Assembly (NCBI RefSeq): GCF_000166335.1
Contig: NC_014657.1
Coordinates: 2,028,501-2,092,500 of the forward strand
Direction of reading: 5' to 3'
Length of the DNA: 64,000 nucleotides
Origin: Caldicellulosiruptor owensensis OL
Lineage (GTDB): Bacteria; Bacillota; Thermoanaerobacteria; Caldicellulosiruptorales; Caldicellulosiruptoraceae
A model generated the notes under the pieces. That model did not search any database. It was not told where the DNA came from and saw only the letters and a list, made by a program, of their open reading frames with translations. Shown piece by piece: positions 52,857 through 60,957 of the stretch (positions are counted from its first letter, which is position 1; each line of letters opens with the position of its first letter). Position numbers and translations under genes: made by a program.

Positions 52857-55334
52857 TTAATTTTTTATAATTTTTACAGGCTTGAATCTTTTCAGTCTCA
52901 GAGCATTTGAAACAACAGAAACTGAAGAAAGTGCCATTGCAAAGGCTGCTATCATCGGATTCAAAAGTGGTCCACCAAATATGTGTAAAACTCCTGCTGC
53001 AACCGGAATGCCCAATGTGTTGTAGAAAAATGCCCAGAATAAATTCTGTTTAATGTTCTGTATTGTCTTTTTACCAAGAAGGATTGCATTTACAACGTCC
53101 AATATGTCATCTTTCATAAGAACCACATCAGCAGCTTCTGCTGCTACATCCGTTCCAGACGCAACTGCAATACCTACATCAGCTTGAGCCAAAGCTGGTG
53201 CATCGTTTATACCATCACCTACCATCGCAATCTTTTTACCCTGCTTTTGCAGCTCTTTCACCTTGTTTGCTTTGTCCTGTGGCAACACATTTGCTAAAAC
53301 CTTTTCTATCCCAACCAACTGTGCAATTGCATTTGCTGTTTTGCTATTATCCCCTGTAATCATCACAACCTCAATACCCATATTATGCAGAAGTTCAATT
53401 GCTCTTTTAGCGTTTGTCTTAATCAGGTCCGATACTGCAATGATACCTGCAAACTTTCCATTTATAGCAACAAACATGGGAGTCTTTGCCTGCTGTGAAA
53501 GCTTTTCTACATCAAGTAAAAAACCTATCTCAACGCCCTTATCTTGCATAAGTTTTTCATTCCCAACAAGAATCTTTTGGCCATCTACCACTGCCTCTAT
53601 TCCATGCCCTGAAATTGCTTCAAACTGACTTGCTTCATGAAGCTGCAGATTCTTTTCCTTTGCTGCGGCAACTATTGCTTCACCTAAAGGATGTTCAGAA
53701 AGCCTTTCTGCCGACGCTACTATTTGCAGCAGCCTTTCTCTTTCCCAGCCATTTGCTGGAATTATGTCAGTTACTTTTGGCTTACCCTCAGTGATTGTTC
53801 CAGTTTTGTCAAAAACAATTGTTGTAACCTTATGCAAAGTTTCCAGTGCCTCACTTCTTTTTATCAAAATCCCGTGTTCCGCACCTTTACCTGTTGCAAC
53901 CATAACAGCTGTTGGTGTTGCAAGCCCCAAAGCACACGGACATGCAATAACTAACACGGTTATAAAAATTCTTAACGCGAAGGTAAAAGAATCACTAAGA
54001 AAGTACCACGCAATCGCTGAGATTACAGCGATGAGAATGACAACTGGCACAAAATACCCTGAGATTACATCTGCCAACCTTGCGATTGGTGCCTTTGAAC
54101 TTTGAGCATCCTCAACCAGCTTGATAATTTGCGCAATGACTGTATCTTTGCCGACCTTTGTAGCTCTTATCTTTAGCGTGCCATTTTTATTTATAGTAGC
54201 TCCAATAACCTTGCTCCCAGGTGTTTTTTCAACGGGGATGCTTTCACCTGTCAGCATTGATTCATCAACAAAGCTTCTACCTTCAATTACTTCTCCATCA
54301 ACCGGAATATTCTCACCGGGCTTTACTAAAAGTATATCCCCTACCTCAACTTCTTCTATTGGTATGACTACTTCATTATCACCTTGAATAACCACTGCAG
54401 TTTTTGGTGCAAGTCCCATTAATTTTTTTATAGCTTCTGAGGCTTTGCCCTTGGAAACAGCTTCTAAGTATTTACCCAGCAAAACAAGGGCTATAATTAC
54501 ACCTGCAGTCTCAAAATACATCTCTTCTGCATACTGGTAGTTACCCTTTGCAATCTGGTACATAGCAAAAAGACCGTAAAGAAAAGCAGCTCCTGTCCCC
54601 ACTGCAATTAATGAGTCCATGTTTGGGTGAAACTTAAAAAGCCTTCTAAAGCCTACCGTATAGAACTTATACCCTGCAATGACAACTGGAACTGCCAATA
54701 TTGCCTGCACAAGCGCAAAATTCAAAGGATATTTTTCAGGCGAAATTATCTCTGGTAGCGGGAGTCCCACCACATGTGCCATAGCAATCAATAAAAGTGG
54801 AACTGCAAATATGCTTGCAATAATAAATCTTCTAAAAAGACTATTTATCTCCTTTTGTTTTCGCTCTTGATGCGAATCTTCATAGGATGTCTTCTCAATC
54901 TCAAGTGGCGTGTATCCGGCTTTTATTATCGCATTTTTTATTTCAGACAGTCTTACCTGAGATGAATCATACACAACTCTTGCTTTTTCGCTTGCAAGGT
55001 TAACACTTACCTCTCTTATTCCATTTAGCTTTGAAATTGATTTTTCGATTGCTCTTGCACATGAAGCACAAGTCATGCCTGAGATGGGAATGCTTACCTC
55101 TCTAATAGTTTCTTCACCGTCATCCAAAACACCATAGCCGGCTCTTTCCTCAGCTTCTTTGATCTTTTCAATGCTGGCTTTGCTCTCATCAAATTCAACA
55201 ATAAGCTTTTCAGTGGCAAAGTTAACCGATGCATTCGTTACACCTTCTATTTTGCTAACACTTTTTTCAATCGCTCTTGCACATGAAGCACATGTCATAC
55301 CTGTTACACTTAAAACTTTTTTCTTCATTCTCAA
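52857..55334 (-). CDS. copA: Copper-translocating P1B-type ATPase
   Basis: 825 residues. Two N-terminal HMA domains each with [14 protein letters not shown] (starting near residues 12 and 89), eight membrane helices, the actuator TGES near residue 363, the intramembrane copper motif [12 protein letters not shown] near 465, the phosphorylation site DKTGTITEG near 510, and [16 protein letters not shown] near 707. Exports Cu(I) from the cytosol. No CopY or CsoR regulator gene is visible nearby; the next gene is a DUF134 protein on the same strand. Confidence 0.97.
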   Translation of the reverse strand: MRMKKKVLSVTGMTCASCARAIEKSVSKIEGVTNASVNFATEKLIVEFDESKASIEKIKEAEERAGYGVLDDGEETIREVSIPISGMTCASCARAIEKSISKLNGIREVSVNLASEKARVVYDSSQVRLSEIKNAIIKAGYTPLEIEKTSYEDSHQERKQKEINSLFRRFIIASIFAVPLLLIAMAHVVGLPLPEIISPEKYPLNFALVQAILAVPVVIAGYKFYTVGFRRLFKFHPNMDSLIAVGTGAAFLYGLFAMYQIAKGNYQYAEEMYFETAGVIIALVLLGKYLEAVSKGKASEAIKKLMGLAPKTAVVIQGDNEVVIPIEEVEVGDILLVKPGENIPVDGEVIEGRSFVDESMLTGESIPVEKTPGSKVIGATINKNGTLKIRATKVGKDTVIAQIIKLVEDAQSSKAPIARLADVISGYFVPVVILIAVISAIAWYFLSDSFTFALRIFITVLVIACPCALGLATPTAVMVATGKGAEHGILIKRSEALETLHKVTTIVFDKTGTITEGKPKVTDIIPANGWERERLLQIVASAERLSEHPLGEAIVAAAKEKNLQLHEASQFEAISGHGIEAVVDGQKILVGNEKLMQDKGVEIGFLLDVEKLSQQAKTPMFVAINGKFAGIIAVSDLIKTNAKRAIELLHNMGIEVVMITGDNSKTANAIAQLVGIEKVLANVLPQDKANKVKELQKQGKKIAMVGDGINDAPALAQADVGIAVASGTDVAAEAADVVLMKDDILDVVNAILLGKKTIQNIKQNLFWAFFYNTLGIPVAAGVLHIFGGPLLNPMIAAFAMALSSVSVVSNALRLKRFKPVKIIKN

Positions 55335-55371
55335 ACTTTCTTCCTTTTTAGCATTTGCTAATCTACCTTTG

Positions 55372-55399
55372 ATTATAATCTACTATTTCTATAAGTCAA
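55372..55399 (-). promoter_or_regulatory. Promoter of copA-copZ
   Basis: Minus strand TTGACT (55399-55394), 16-base spacer, TATAAT (55377-55372), 38 bases ahead of the copA start. No CopY-type TACA-TGTA or GC-rich CsoR palindrome is visible over it. Confidence 0.7.
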
Positions 55400-55465
55400 G
55401 TATGAATTTATTACAAAAACTTCTTTCCTTTTTAATACCCTATTCAAGTAATACTAAACAACATT

Positions 55466-55921
55466 TTAAGCCTCTAATTTCCCGTGTCTGTGACGGAAAC
55501 AGTGTCCTTTCCCCATACCTTTTGCACATCCAACATTTTTTGAATGGCAAACAGGACACTCTGAAAGGTCTGAATCAAATATATATCCACATTCTCTACA
55601 GACCACCTTGCAACTGCCAACAAAATAATTGCCACCTTCTATTCTGATAGCCTTGCCGTTTATAAGAGCATCTGCAATCTTTTTTCTCGCCTCTTCTAGT
55701 ATGAGCTGAAATGTCTGACGGGAAACTTGCATCTTTTGGGCACATTCTTCCTGCATTAGCCCTTCTAAGTCCTTTAGTCTTATTGCTTCAAGTTCTTCAA
55801 CTTTTAAAATCACTTCATCACTATAACCTTCTCCGGGGAAAAAATAATTAAACCTTGGCAAAAACTCTACTCTTCTGCATCTTACTGGTCGTGGCAAATC
55901 AAATGCCTCCTTTTGGCTCAA
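55466..55921 (-). CDS. DUF134-family helix-turn-helix protein
   Basis: 151 residues. PRPVRCRRVEFLPRFNYFFPGE is the family signature; EVILKVEELEAIRLKDLEGLMQEECAQKMQVSRQTFQLILEEARKKIADALINGKAI is the helix-turn-helix (residues 35-90). The tail is Cys-rich: CKVVCRECGYIFDSDLSECPVCHSKNVGCAKGMGKGHC, a zinc- or Fe-S-binding domain. Such proteins are encoded with NifX/NifB-type genes in anaerobes and are thought to regulate them. The ATG has AAAGGAGG ahead. Confidence 0.88.
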   Translation of the reverse strand: MSQKEAFDLPRPVRCRRVEFLPRFNYFFPGEGYSDEVILKVEELEAIRLKDLEGLMQEECAQKMQVSRQTFQLILEEARKKIADALINGKAIRIEGGNYFVGSCKVVCRECGYIFDSDLSECPVCHSKNVGCAKGMGKGHCFRHRHGKLEA

Positions 55922-55988
55922 TAAAAAACAACTATTTTACTGTGTTTTTTGTAAACTTTATTATATCACATGGCAGAAACATAAAAAA

Positions 55989-56390
55989 CTACTCTTTGCG
56001 ATGATGGTGCTGGTGAAAATGCCTGTGTGAATGATGATGCAATCCTTCCTCATGTTGATGAATATCATTTGCAAGTTCTTCATTTGACTTGAGCTGACCC
56101 TTCAACAGCTTTTCAACAGCCTGGTCCGGGTTACCCAGAACACCAATGAAGTATTTAACTCCAAGAGTGTCAAATATATATCTTGCTCTTTCACCCATTG
56201 ACCCGGCAATTACAACATCTGCTCCTTTTTCTTTTATAAACTTTGCAAAAAGACCAGCCCTGTGCTCTGGCATGTTAAAATACTCTTTTGCTACAATACT
56301 GTCGTTTTCGACTGTATATATACAAACCTTTTCACTTCCCCCAAAATGTGGACTTATCTGATTGCCTACCATCATTACTGCTATTTTCAT
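55989..56390 (-). CDS. Dinitrogenase iron-molybdenum cofactor family (NifX/NifB-like) protein with His-rich tail
   Basis: 133 residues from ATG 56390 behind GGAGGG. KIAVMMVGNQISPHFGGSEKVCIYTVENDSIV, PEHRAGLFAKFIKEKGADVVIAGSMGERARYIF and VKYFIGVLGNPDQAVEKLLKGQL define the RNase H-like NifX fold. Nitrogenase genes are absent, so it may handle iron or another metallocluster. The last 30 residues hold at least 12 His (HQHEEGLHHHSHRHFHQHHHR), a probable metal store. Between the DUF134 and Fur-like genes on the same strand. Confidence 0.88.
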   Translation of the reverse strand: MKIAVMMVGNQISPHFGGSEKVCIYTVENDSIVAKEYFNMPEHRAGLFAKFIKEKGADVVIAGSMGERARYIFDTLGVKYFIGVLGNPDQAVEKLLKGQLKSNEELANDIHQHEEGLHHHSHRHFHQHHHRKE

Positions 56391-56417
56391 CTTTTTTCCC
56401 TCCACTTGGTTTAAGAT

Positions 56418-56860
56418 TTAACTAACTGCTGTTTTAGTATATGCTGAACATTGTTTACATATTCCATGAAATTCAAATATTATAAGATCACTTTTGAATT
56501 TATATAAATCCTCAATCGCCTGAGCTATATTTTCAATATCTTTCTTATCCAATTCTAACCGATAGACATTTCTGCACTTCTCGCAAATTAAAAAGGCAAA
56601 AAGTAGAATCTTGTTTGAATCTTTTTTAAACAAAGCTAAATAATGGTCTTTTCCTACCTGAAAAGAGATAATCTCCCCTTTTCTTAATAGTCTATTTACT
56701 CCTCTGTAAATAGTAACTAAGCTAACATGTTTTTTTAAGTTCTCAAACAACTCCTTTTTCCTGGCAACACCTGAATTATCGTGGAGAAATTGAAGAATCA
56801 GATTATTTATTTCTCTATTCTTTATTCTTTCTTTTTTTTGTTTTTAAGCATACTCTTCAT
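56418..56860 (-). pseudogene. Fur-family regulator with an A-run frameshift near the start
   Basis: The open frame from 56750 (110 residues) has VSLVTIYRGVNRLLRKGEII, the recognition-helix region of Fur, two CxxC pairs (CEKCRNVY, CKQCSAY) for the structural zinc, and FEFHGIC. Fur proteins need about 30 more residues: these exist upstream in another frame (RIKNREINNLILQFLHDNSG then VARKKELFENLKKH), joining to ATG 56860 if the eight-A run (T8 at 56832-56839) is one base longer. TTG 56750 has a GGAG with no spacer, so it is a poor start. Possibly slippage-corrected, decayed or an assembly error. Confidence 0.72.
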
Positions 56861-56924
56861 AACAACCCACCAAATTTGAGTATCAGGCTTAATCTTATTA
56901 CAGATAATTTCGGTTTAACAAATT

Positions 56925-56963
56925 GGGGGCACATAACATTACAAAATATTCTGCTGTGCCCCC
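56925..56963 (-). terminator. Terminator after the glycine-rich gene
   Basis: GGGGGCACA (56925-56933) and TGTGCCCCC (56955-56963) form a nine-bp stem; the minus-strand tail AATTTGTT is only moderately T-rich. Confidence 0.7.
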
Positions 56964-56988
56964 TTCTATGAAGTCTCTTTAAGTTCCT

Positions 56989-57222
56989 TTACTCTTGCTT
57001 TTGTTCATTATCTTTTAGAAGCTTATCAATTAGCTTTAGTCTTTGCTCTAAAACCTGTTTTTCAAACTCCAAAGCATCCTTGACATAAGGCGCGTAAGAA
57101 GTGCTACCTAAGAGAGTCCACTTGCAAATTCCAAGGCCTCTGCCAAAACCACAGCCAAAACCTCTACCAAAACCTCTACCTGCGCTGCCACCCGCAAATC
57201 CTGGCCCAAAACTCCAAGGCAT
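56989..57222 (-). CDS. Glycine-rich DUF5320-like small protein
   Basis: 77 residues. MPWSFGPGFAGGSAGRGFGR then GFGCGFGRGLGICKW makes a Gly/Phe/Arg-rich first half with two Cys, followed by an acidic helix (DALEFEKQVLEQRLKLIDKLLKDNEQKQE). DUF5320 proteins, often beside Mrp and NifX-like genes in clostridia, have this build (Gly-rich start, coiled tail). The role is unknown, presumably in metallocluster handling. It has its own promoter with the TGRCATATGYCA motif. Confidence 0.75.
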   Translation of the reverse strand: MPWSFGPGFAGGSAGRGFGRGFGCGFGRGLGICKWTLLGSTSYAPYVKDALEFEKQVLEQRLKLIDKLLKDNEQKQE

Positions 57223-57255
57223 TGTTTTTCACCTCCAAAGCTATTTTTCTGTTTA

Positions 57256-57301
57256 TGGCATATGCTAATTATAATTATACTCTGTTTTTGGCATATGTCA
57301 A
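57256..57301 (-). promoter_or_regulatory. Promoter of the glycine-rich gene with two palindromic operators
   Basis: Minus strand TTGACA (57301-57296), 16-base spacer, TATAAT (57279-57274). TGGCATATGTCA at 57289-57300 overlaps the -35, and TGGCATATGCTA at 57256-57267 lies downstream of the -10. Both fit the palindrome TGRCATATGYYA. Confidence 0.75.
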
Positions 57302-57420
57302 TAACTTTTTTGAAAAATTTTTACCCTTGCTTTTCACAAGGGCAATCACCTACCAAAAAAGAAATTATTGCTCTGTCCCAGATATTTTGTGGTTCTATAA
57401 TACAAAAGTTGTAAAAATTT

Positions 57421-58212
57421 TCATAATCCTTCTCCAACGTCTCTTTTCAAAACCTCTATACAGGAATCCAAGTATAAATTCCTTACTTTTTCAATTTCAC
57501 CCTTATCACAAAGTTTGGTCAGTTCTGGATCTATTGGAATCCGCCCTAAAATCCTCAAATCCAACTGCTCAGCCACATCTTCCAATTTACTTTTGCCAAA
57601 AATATCAAATTCTTTTCCACAATGAGGACATATCGCATAACTCATATTTTCAACAATACCTATAATTGGTATATCCATTTGCTTTGCCATGTTATAAGCT
57701 TTTTTGACTATTAGTGAAACAAGGTCTTGAGGCGATGTTACAATAATGATTCCGTCAATGGGCAAAGATTGAAAAACTGTAAGTGCAACATCCCCCGTCC
57801 CTGGAGGCATATCGATTAAAAAATAGTCCAATATACCCCAGCCAACTTCTGTCCAGAACTGTTCTATTGTCTTTGCAATGAGCGGACCTCTCCAAATTAC
57901 CGGTGCATCTTCTTTGTTCAAAAGCAAGTTCATTGACATAATTTTTATATCATTGTGAGTTCTCACAGGATAGATTGCTTTTGAGTCTGATTCAATCTTT
58001 GCACCACTTACACCAAACATCTTTGGTATGGATGGTCCAGTTATATCAGCATCAAAAATTCCAACTTCATAACCTTCTCTTCTCAAACCCACAGCAATCA
58101 ATGAAGTAATCAGACTCTTTCCAACTCCACCTTTGCCACTCACAACGGCATACATCTTTTTTACGTCAGTAAATTCATTTTTAGAAATTGGATGCATTAC
58201 ATTCTGTCTCAA
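57421..58212 (-). CDS. Mrp/NBP35-family P-loop iron-sulfur carrier
   Basis: 263 residues. Deviant Walker A SGKGGVGKSLITSLIAVGL at residues 25-43, FDADITGPSIPKMFG (switch I), YFLIDMPPGTGDVALTVFQS and the C-terminal CPHCGKEFDIFG near residue 196, whose CxxC binds the shared 4Fe-4S cluster of the dimer. It transfers clusters to apo-proteins in the cytosol. In anaerobes it is commonly encoded with NifX-like and DUF5320 genes, as here. Confidence 0.94.
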   Translation of the reverse strand: MRQNVMHPISKNEFTDVKKMYAVVSGKGGVGKSLITSLIAVGLRREGYEVGIFDADITGPSIPKMFGVSGAKIESDSKAIYPVRTHNDIKIMSMNLLLNKEDAPVIWRGPLIAKTIEQFWTEVGWGILDYFLIDMPPGTGDVALTVFQSLPIDGIIIVTSPQDLVSLIVKKAYNMAKQMDIPIIGIVENMSYAICPHCGKEFDIFGKSKLEDVAEQLDLRILGRIPIDPELTKLCDKGEIEKVRNLYLDSCIEVLKRDVGEGL

Positions 58213-58239
58213 TTTTCTCTCTCCTTGTTTTTTCTTTTA

Positions 58240-58268
58240 ATTTTACTCTTGTTTCTGGCATATGTCAA
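58240..58268 (-). promoter_or_regulatory. Promoter of mrp with the same palindromic operator
   Basis: Minus strand TTGACA (58268-58263), 17-base spacer, TAAAAT (58245-58240). TGGCATATGTCA at 58256-58267 overlaps the -35 exactly as in the promoter at 57256-57301, so one regulator probably controls both. Confidence 0.72.
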
Positions 58269-58390
58269 TTTCGTTCCTGTCTTCTAAATAATTTGCAAAT
58301 TTTTCGTGTATCAAAGCAAACTTTGGGTATATAATAAAATTGTAGAGCGTCTATCTGATAATTAATAACTAATTCTGGGGGAATATAAAA

Positions 58391-58762
58391 ATGCTTTTAA
58401 ACATGGTTAACAAGGATTTTATAAAACTTTTACCAACAGATACAGTCAAGTTTGCACTTGAGCAGATGCAGAAAAGAAAAAAGAGCGTGGCAGTTATTGT
58501 AGATGAAAGTGATTTTCTAAAAGGGATCATCGTAAAAGCAGATATTTATAGGTTTCTCAGCCAGCCAGGACATTTCGAAACATATCCTGTTGAGCTTGCT
58601 ATGACAAAAGCGGTAATTACAGCTGATAAAAACGACGACATTAAAGATGTTGCAAAACTTTTGCGCGAAAACGATATTTCAGCTGTTCCTGTTGTTGATG
58701 ATGGCAAGGTAATTGGTCTTATTGGTCTTGAAGATATAGTTGATTATTTTATAAATATGTAG
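58391..58762 (+). CDS. CBS-domain pair protein
   Basis: 123 residues, two CBS repeats and nothing else: DTVKFALEQMQKRKKSVAVIVDESDFLKGIIVKADIYRF and DDIKDVAKLLRENDISAVPVVDDGKVIGLIGLEDIVDYF. CBS pairs bind adenosine ligands such as AMP, ATP or SAM. As a stand-alone pair its partner is unknown. GGGGGAATA 7-15 bases ahead supports the ATG. Confidence 0.92.
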   Translation: MLLNMVNKDFIKLLPTDTVKFALEQMQKRKKSVAVIVDESDFLKGIIVKADIYRFLSQPGHFETYPVELAMTKAVITADKNDDIKDVAKLLRENDISAVPVVDDGKVIGLIGLEDIVDYFINM

Positions 58763-58834
58763 TATTAAATATATTCAGATATACAGCAAGTTCAAAAATA
58801 ATTTGTTGTTATCCAGTACTAAAGGGGGCACAAA

Positions 58835-59599
58835 ATGGAGCATATGTTTGAGTCAAAGAGAGTAATTATTGGCCCGGAAGGATTTAAAAAGGTTATTGAT
58901 ATATCTATACCAAAAAGGGTTAACCTCCCAACAGGCTATATTGAAACAGAGAAAATTGCTCACATTCCACCCGGTGGAAGCTTTTTTGCAAATGATGTTG
59001 AATATTTTGTCTTCCCGTGTGACACGTTTGATTATGTCATGCACTTTTTAAAAAGACACACTCAAATAGTCTATCCAAAAGATGGAGCTTATATTCTTAT
59101 GAAACTTGATATACACCCTGGAAAAAGAGTTGGAGAAGCTGGTACAGGTTCTGGTGCGTTTACCCTTTATCTTTCAATGGCTGTTGGTCCTGAAGGCAGG
59201 GTGTATACATATGAGCAAAGAGAAGAGTTTTATAAAAAAGCTGAGAAGAATATAAAAAACTTTTCTAAATTTGATAATGTGGTTATGCATAACAAATCTG
59301 TAGTCGAAGGAATTGAAGAGAAAGATTTAGATGCATTCTTTTTAGATATCAGAGAACCTGAAGAAGCAATCCCAGCTGTGAGGGAAGCTCTAAAACCGGC
59401 AGGACATTTAGGGATTTTAGTACCAACAACAAATCAAGTGTCAGAGACGCTAATAGCTTTGCAAAATCACAGGTTTTATGTCTCTGAAGTTGTTGAAATA
59501 ATGATGCGCCAGTATAAACCAGTAGCAGAGCGTCTGCGACCCGATGATAGAATGATAGGGCATACCGCTTATATGATTTTTGCAAGGAAGATTCTGTGA
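58835..59599 (+). CDS. trmI: tRNA (adenine-N1)-methyltransferase, TrmI type
   Basis: 254 residues. The N-terminal beta domain (RVIIGPEGFKKVIDISIPKRVNLPTGYIETEKIAHIPPGGSF) and the Rossmann methyltransferase domain with GEAGTGSGAFTLYLS (SAM-binding motif I, near residue 107), PEGRVYTYEQREEF and DAFFLDIREPEEAIP are typical. The VPTTNQVSETLIALQ segment lies in the catalytic domain. It makes m1A58 in the tRNA T-loop, a modification important for tRNA stability in thermophiles. GGGG six bases ahead of the ATG. Confidence 0.93.
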   Translation: MEHMFESKRVIIGPEGFKKVIDISIPKRVNLPTGYIETEKIAHIPPGGSFFANDVEYFVFPCDTFDYVMHFLKRHTQIVYPKDGAYILMKLDIHPGKRVGEAGTGSGAFTLYLSMAVGPEGRVYTYEQREEFYKKAEKNIKNFSKFDNVVMHNKSVVEGIEEKDLDAFFLDIREPEEAIPAVREALKPAGHLGILVPTTNQVSETLIALQNHRFYVSEVVEIMMRQYKPVAERLRPDDRMIGHTAYMIFARKIL

Positions 59600-59621
59600 T
59601 GATAGTAAGCTTCTAGCAAAA

Positions 59622-59667
59622 GCCATAGATAGTTTTGCCACGGCAAGCTATCTGTGGCTAATTTTTT
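59622..59667 (+). terminator. Terminator after trmI
   Basis: GCCATAGATAG (59622-59632) pairs with CTATCTGTGGC (59648-59658), one G-T pair, followed by TAATTTTTT. The convergent Rpn gene ends two bases beyond. Confidence 0.8.
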
Positions 59668-59668
59668 G

Positions 59669-60676
59669 TCAGAATTGTTCAAATTCTTTATCTGTCATGT
59701 TTTGCCTCAATTCTTTTATTTTCTCAATGTCAAGTCCTGTGACTTTTGAAATAAAGCTGTCTTCTGCTCCTGCCAATATCATGTTTCTTGCTATTCTGAT
59801 TGTAGCTTCAAGTTCTCCTTCAAGTTTTCCTTCAAGCTTTCCTTCAAGCTTTCCTTCCTCGTACCCTTTTTCTTTTCCTTTTTCTTCAGCTTCTTTGTAA
59901 TACTCCTGCATCAGTCGCTGAACATTAAATACAAAATCACCCACATCTGCCACCCCCTCCTGTTCTATTCTTTTAAGTAGATCATCTAGCTCCCCTTGCA
60001 CCTCTTCCATCATCTGCGGCCTTATCACCCTCAAAAGCCACATCGCAAATACCTTCACCTGTTCTGTCGGCAAACAACTAATATACTCTGTCACCTCTTT
60101 TAGCTTCTCTATAAACTCCTTTGCTGTTTTCCTTGACCTATCTAAATACAATATTACACTCAAAAGGTCAAGTCTATTTTTAAGTGTTTCATCATCAATA
60201 TTGTTCACATCAACAAGAAAATAGTTGAACATGTCATCTTTGAAAATTTCCCAGCCTTTGAATATAAGCGTTGGTACATTCCAATTGCTTCTGCCGTTAT
60301 ACAAAACTATTGGGACAATTGGTGGCAGAAGATCATCTTTGGTCTCTTCAATATGCCTTTGCCATATCAGGTTCATATATTCAAAAAGTCTTCTTGGCAT
60401 AGTTTTGTCTGTTGTTGACTGGGCTTCTAAAAGGACGTAAAAATATATGTCAGTATCTTCAATCTTTGCCCTGTAGATGACATCTGCCTCTTTTTCAACA
60501 AACTCATCTTTTACAAAGCTTCTGTCTACAAACTCAAGACTCTGCAGGTCTATTTTATCAACCCATGGTCTTTTGATGGTTGATTTTAGAAAGTTCACGA
60601 ACACTTCTTTGAAACTGAATATCCTTTTGAAAGTCAGATCATACTGGTTGTGAGGAGGTTTTTGTTCCACTTTCAT
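59669..60676 (-). CDS. Rpn-family recombination-promoting nuclease / Transposase_31 protein
   Basis: 335 residues. PPHNQYDLTFKRIFSFKEVFVNFLKS opens the PD-(D/E)XK nuclease fold, with KEADVIYRAKIEDTDIYFYVLLEAQSTTDKTMPRRLFEYM holding the catalytic D...E-x-Q residues near 67 and 87-90. Rpn proteins cut DNA and promote RecA-independent recombination; they spread like mobile genes. Near the C-terminus LEGK is repeated four times (GKLEGKLEGKLEGELEA), from a 12-base tandem repeat. An extended -10 TGGTATAAT lies near 60776-60768. Confidence 0.88.
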   Translation of the reverse strand: MKVEQKPPHNQYDLTFKRIFSFKEVFVNFLKSTIKRPWVDKIDLQSLEFVDRSFVKDEFVEKEADVIYRAKIEDTDIYFYVLLEAQSTTDKTMPRRLFEYMNLIWQRHIEETKDDLLPPIVPIVLYNGRSNWNVPTLIFKGWEIFKDDMFNYFLVDVNNIDDETLKNRLDLLSVILYLDRSRKTAKEFIEKLKEVTEYISCLPTEQVKVFAMWLLRVIRPQMMEEVQGELDDLLKRIEQEGVADVGDFVFNVQRLMQEYYKEAEEKGKEKGYEEGKLEGKLEGKLEGELEATIRIARNMILAGAEDSFISKVTGLDIEKIKELRQNMTDKEFEQF

Positions 60677-60809
60677 TTATACTCCCATCTTCAAATAATA
60701 AACTGAAATTAAACACTGGATGATAGTCTGAGCTGCCGCTGAAAGCTCCTTTGTATTTTCAATTTTATTATACCACACTCTCCTGCTTTTTGACATAGCA
60801 ACTTAACAA

Positions 60810-60837
60810 TTGACTGCGGTGAAAGTCTACATAATAT
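60810..60837 (+). promoter_or_regulatory. Possible promoter of the GH28 gene
   Basis: TTGACT (60810-60815), 16-base spacer, TAATAT (60832-60837), about 120 bases before the ATG. Moderate consensus; the rest of 60677-60957 shows no gene. Confidence 0.45.
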
Positions 60838-60957
60838 CATTTAGAAAATCAAAATATTTCCAGCAAAAACTTCAAACATAATTAAAATTTTGAGAAGACC
60901 AAATTAAAAAGTTGTTATATGGTAAAGATATAAAAGCTTTATGGCAGAGGGATTAGG

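Noticed and set aside
59820-59870. CRISPR-like tandem repeat
   Set aside because: Unit is 12 bases without spacers and is in frame in a coding gene.
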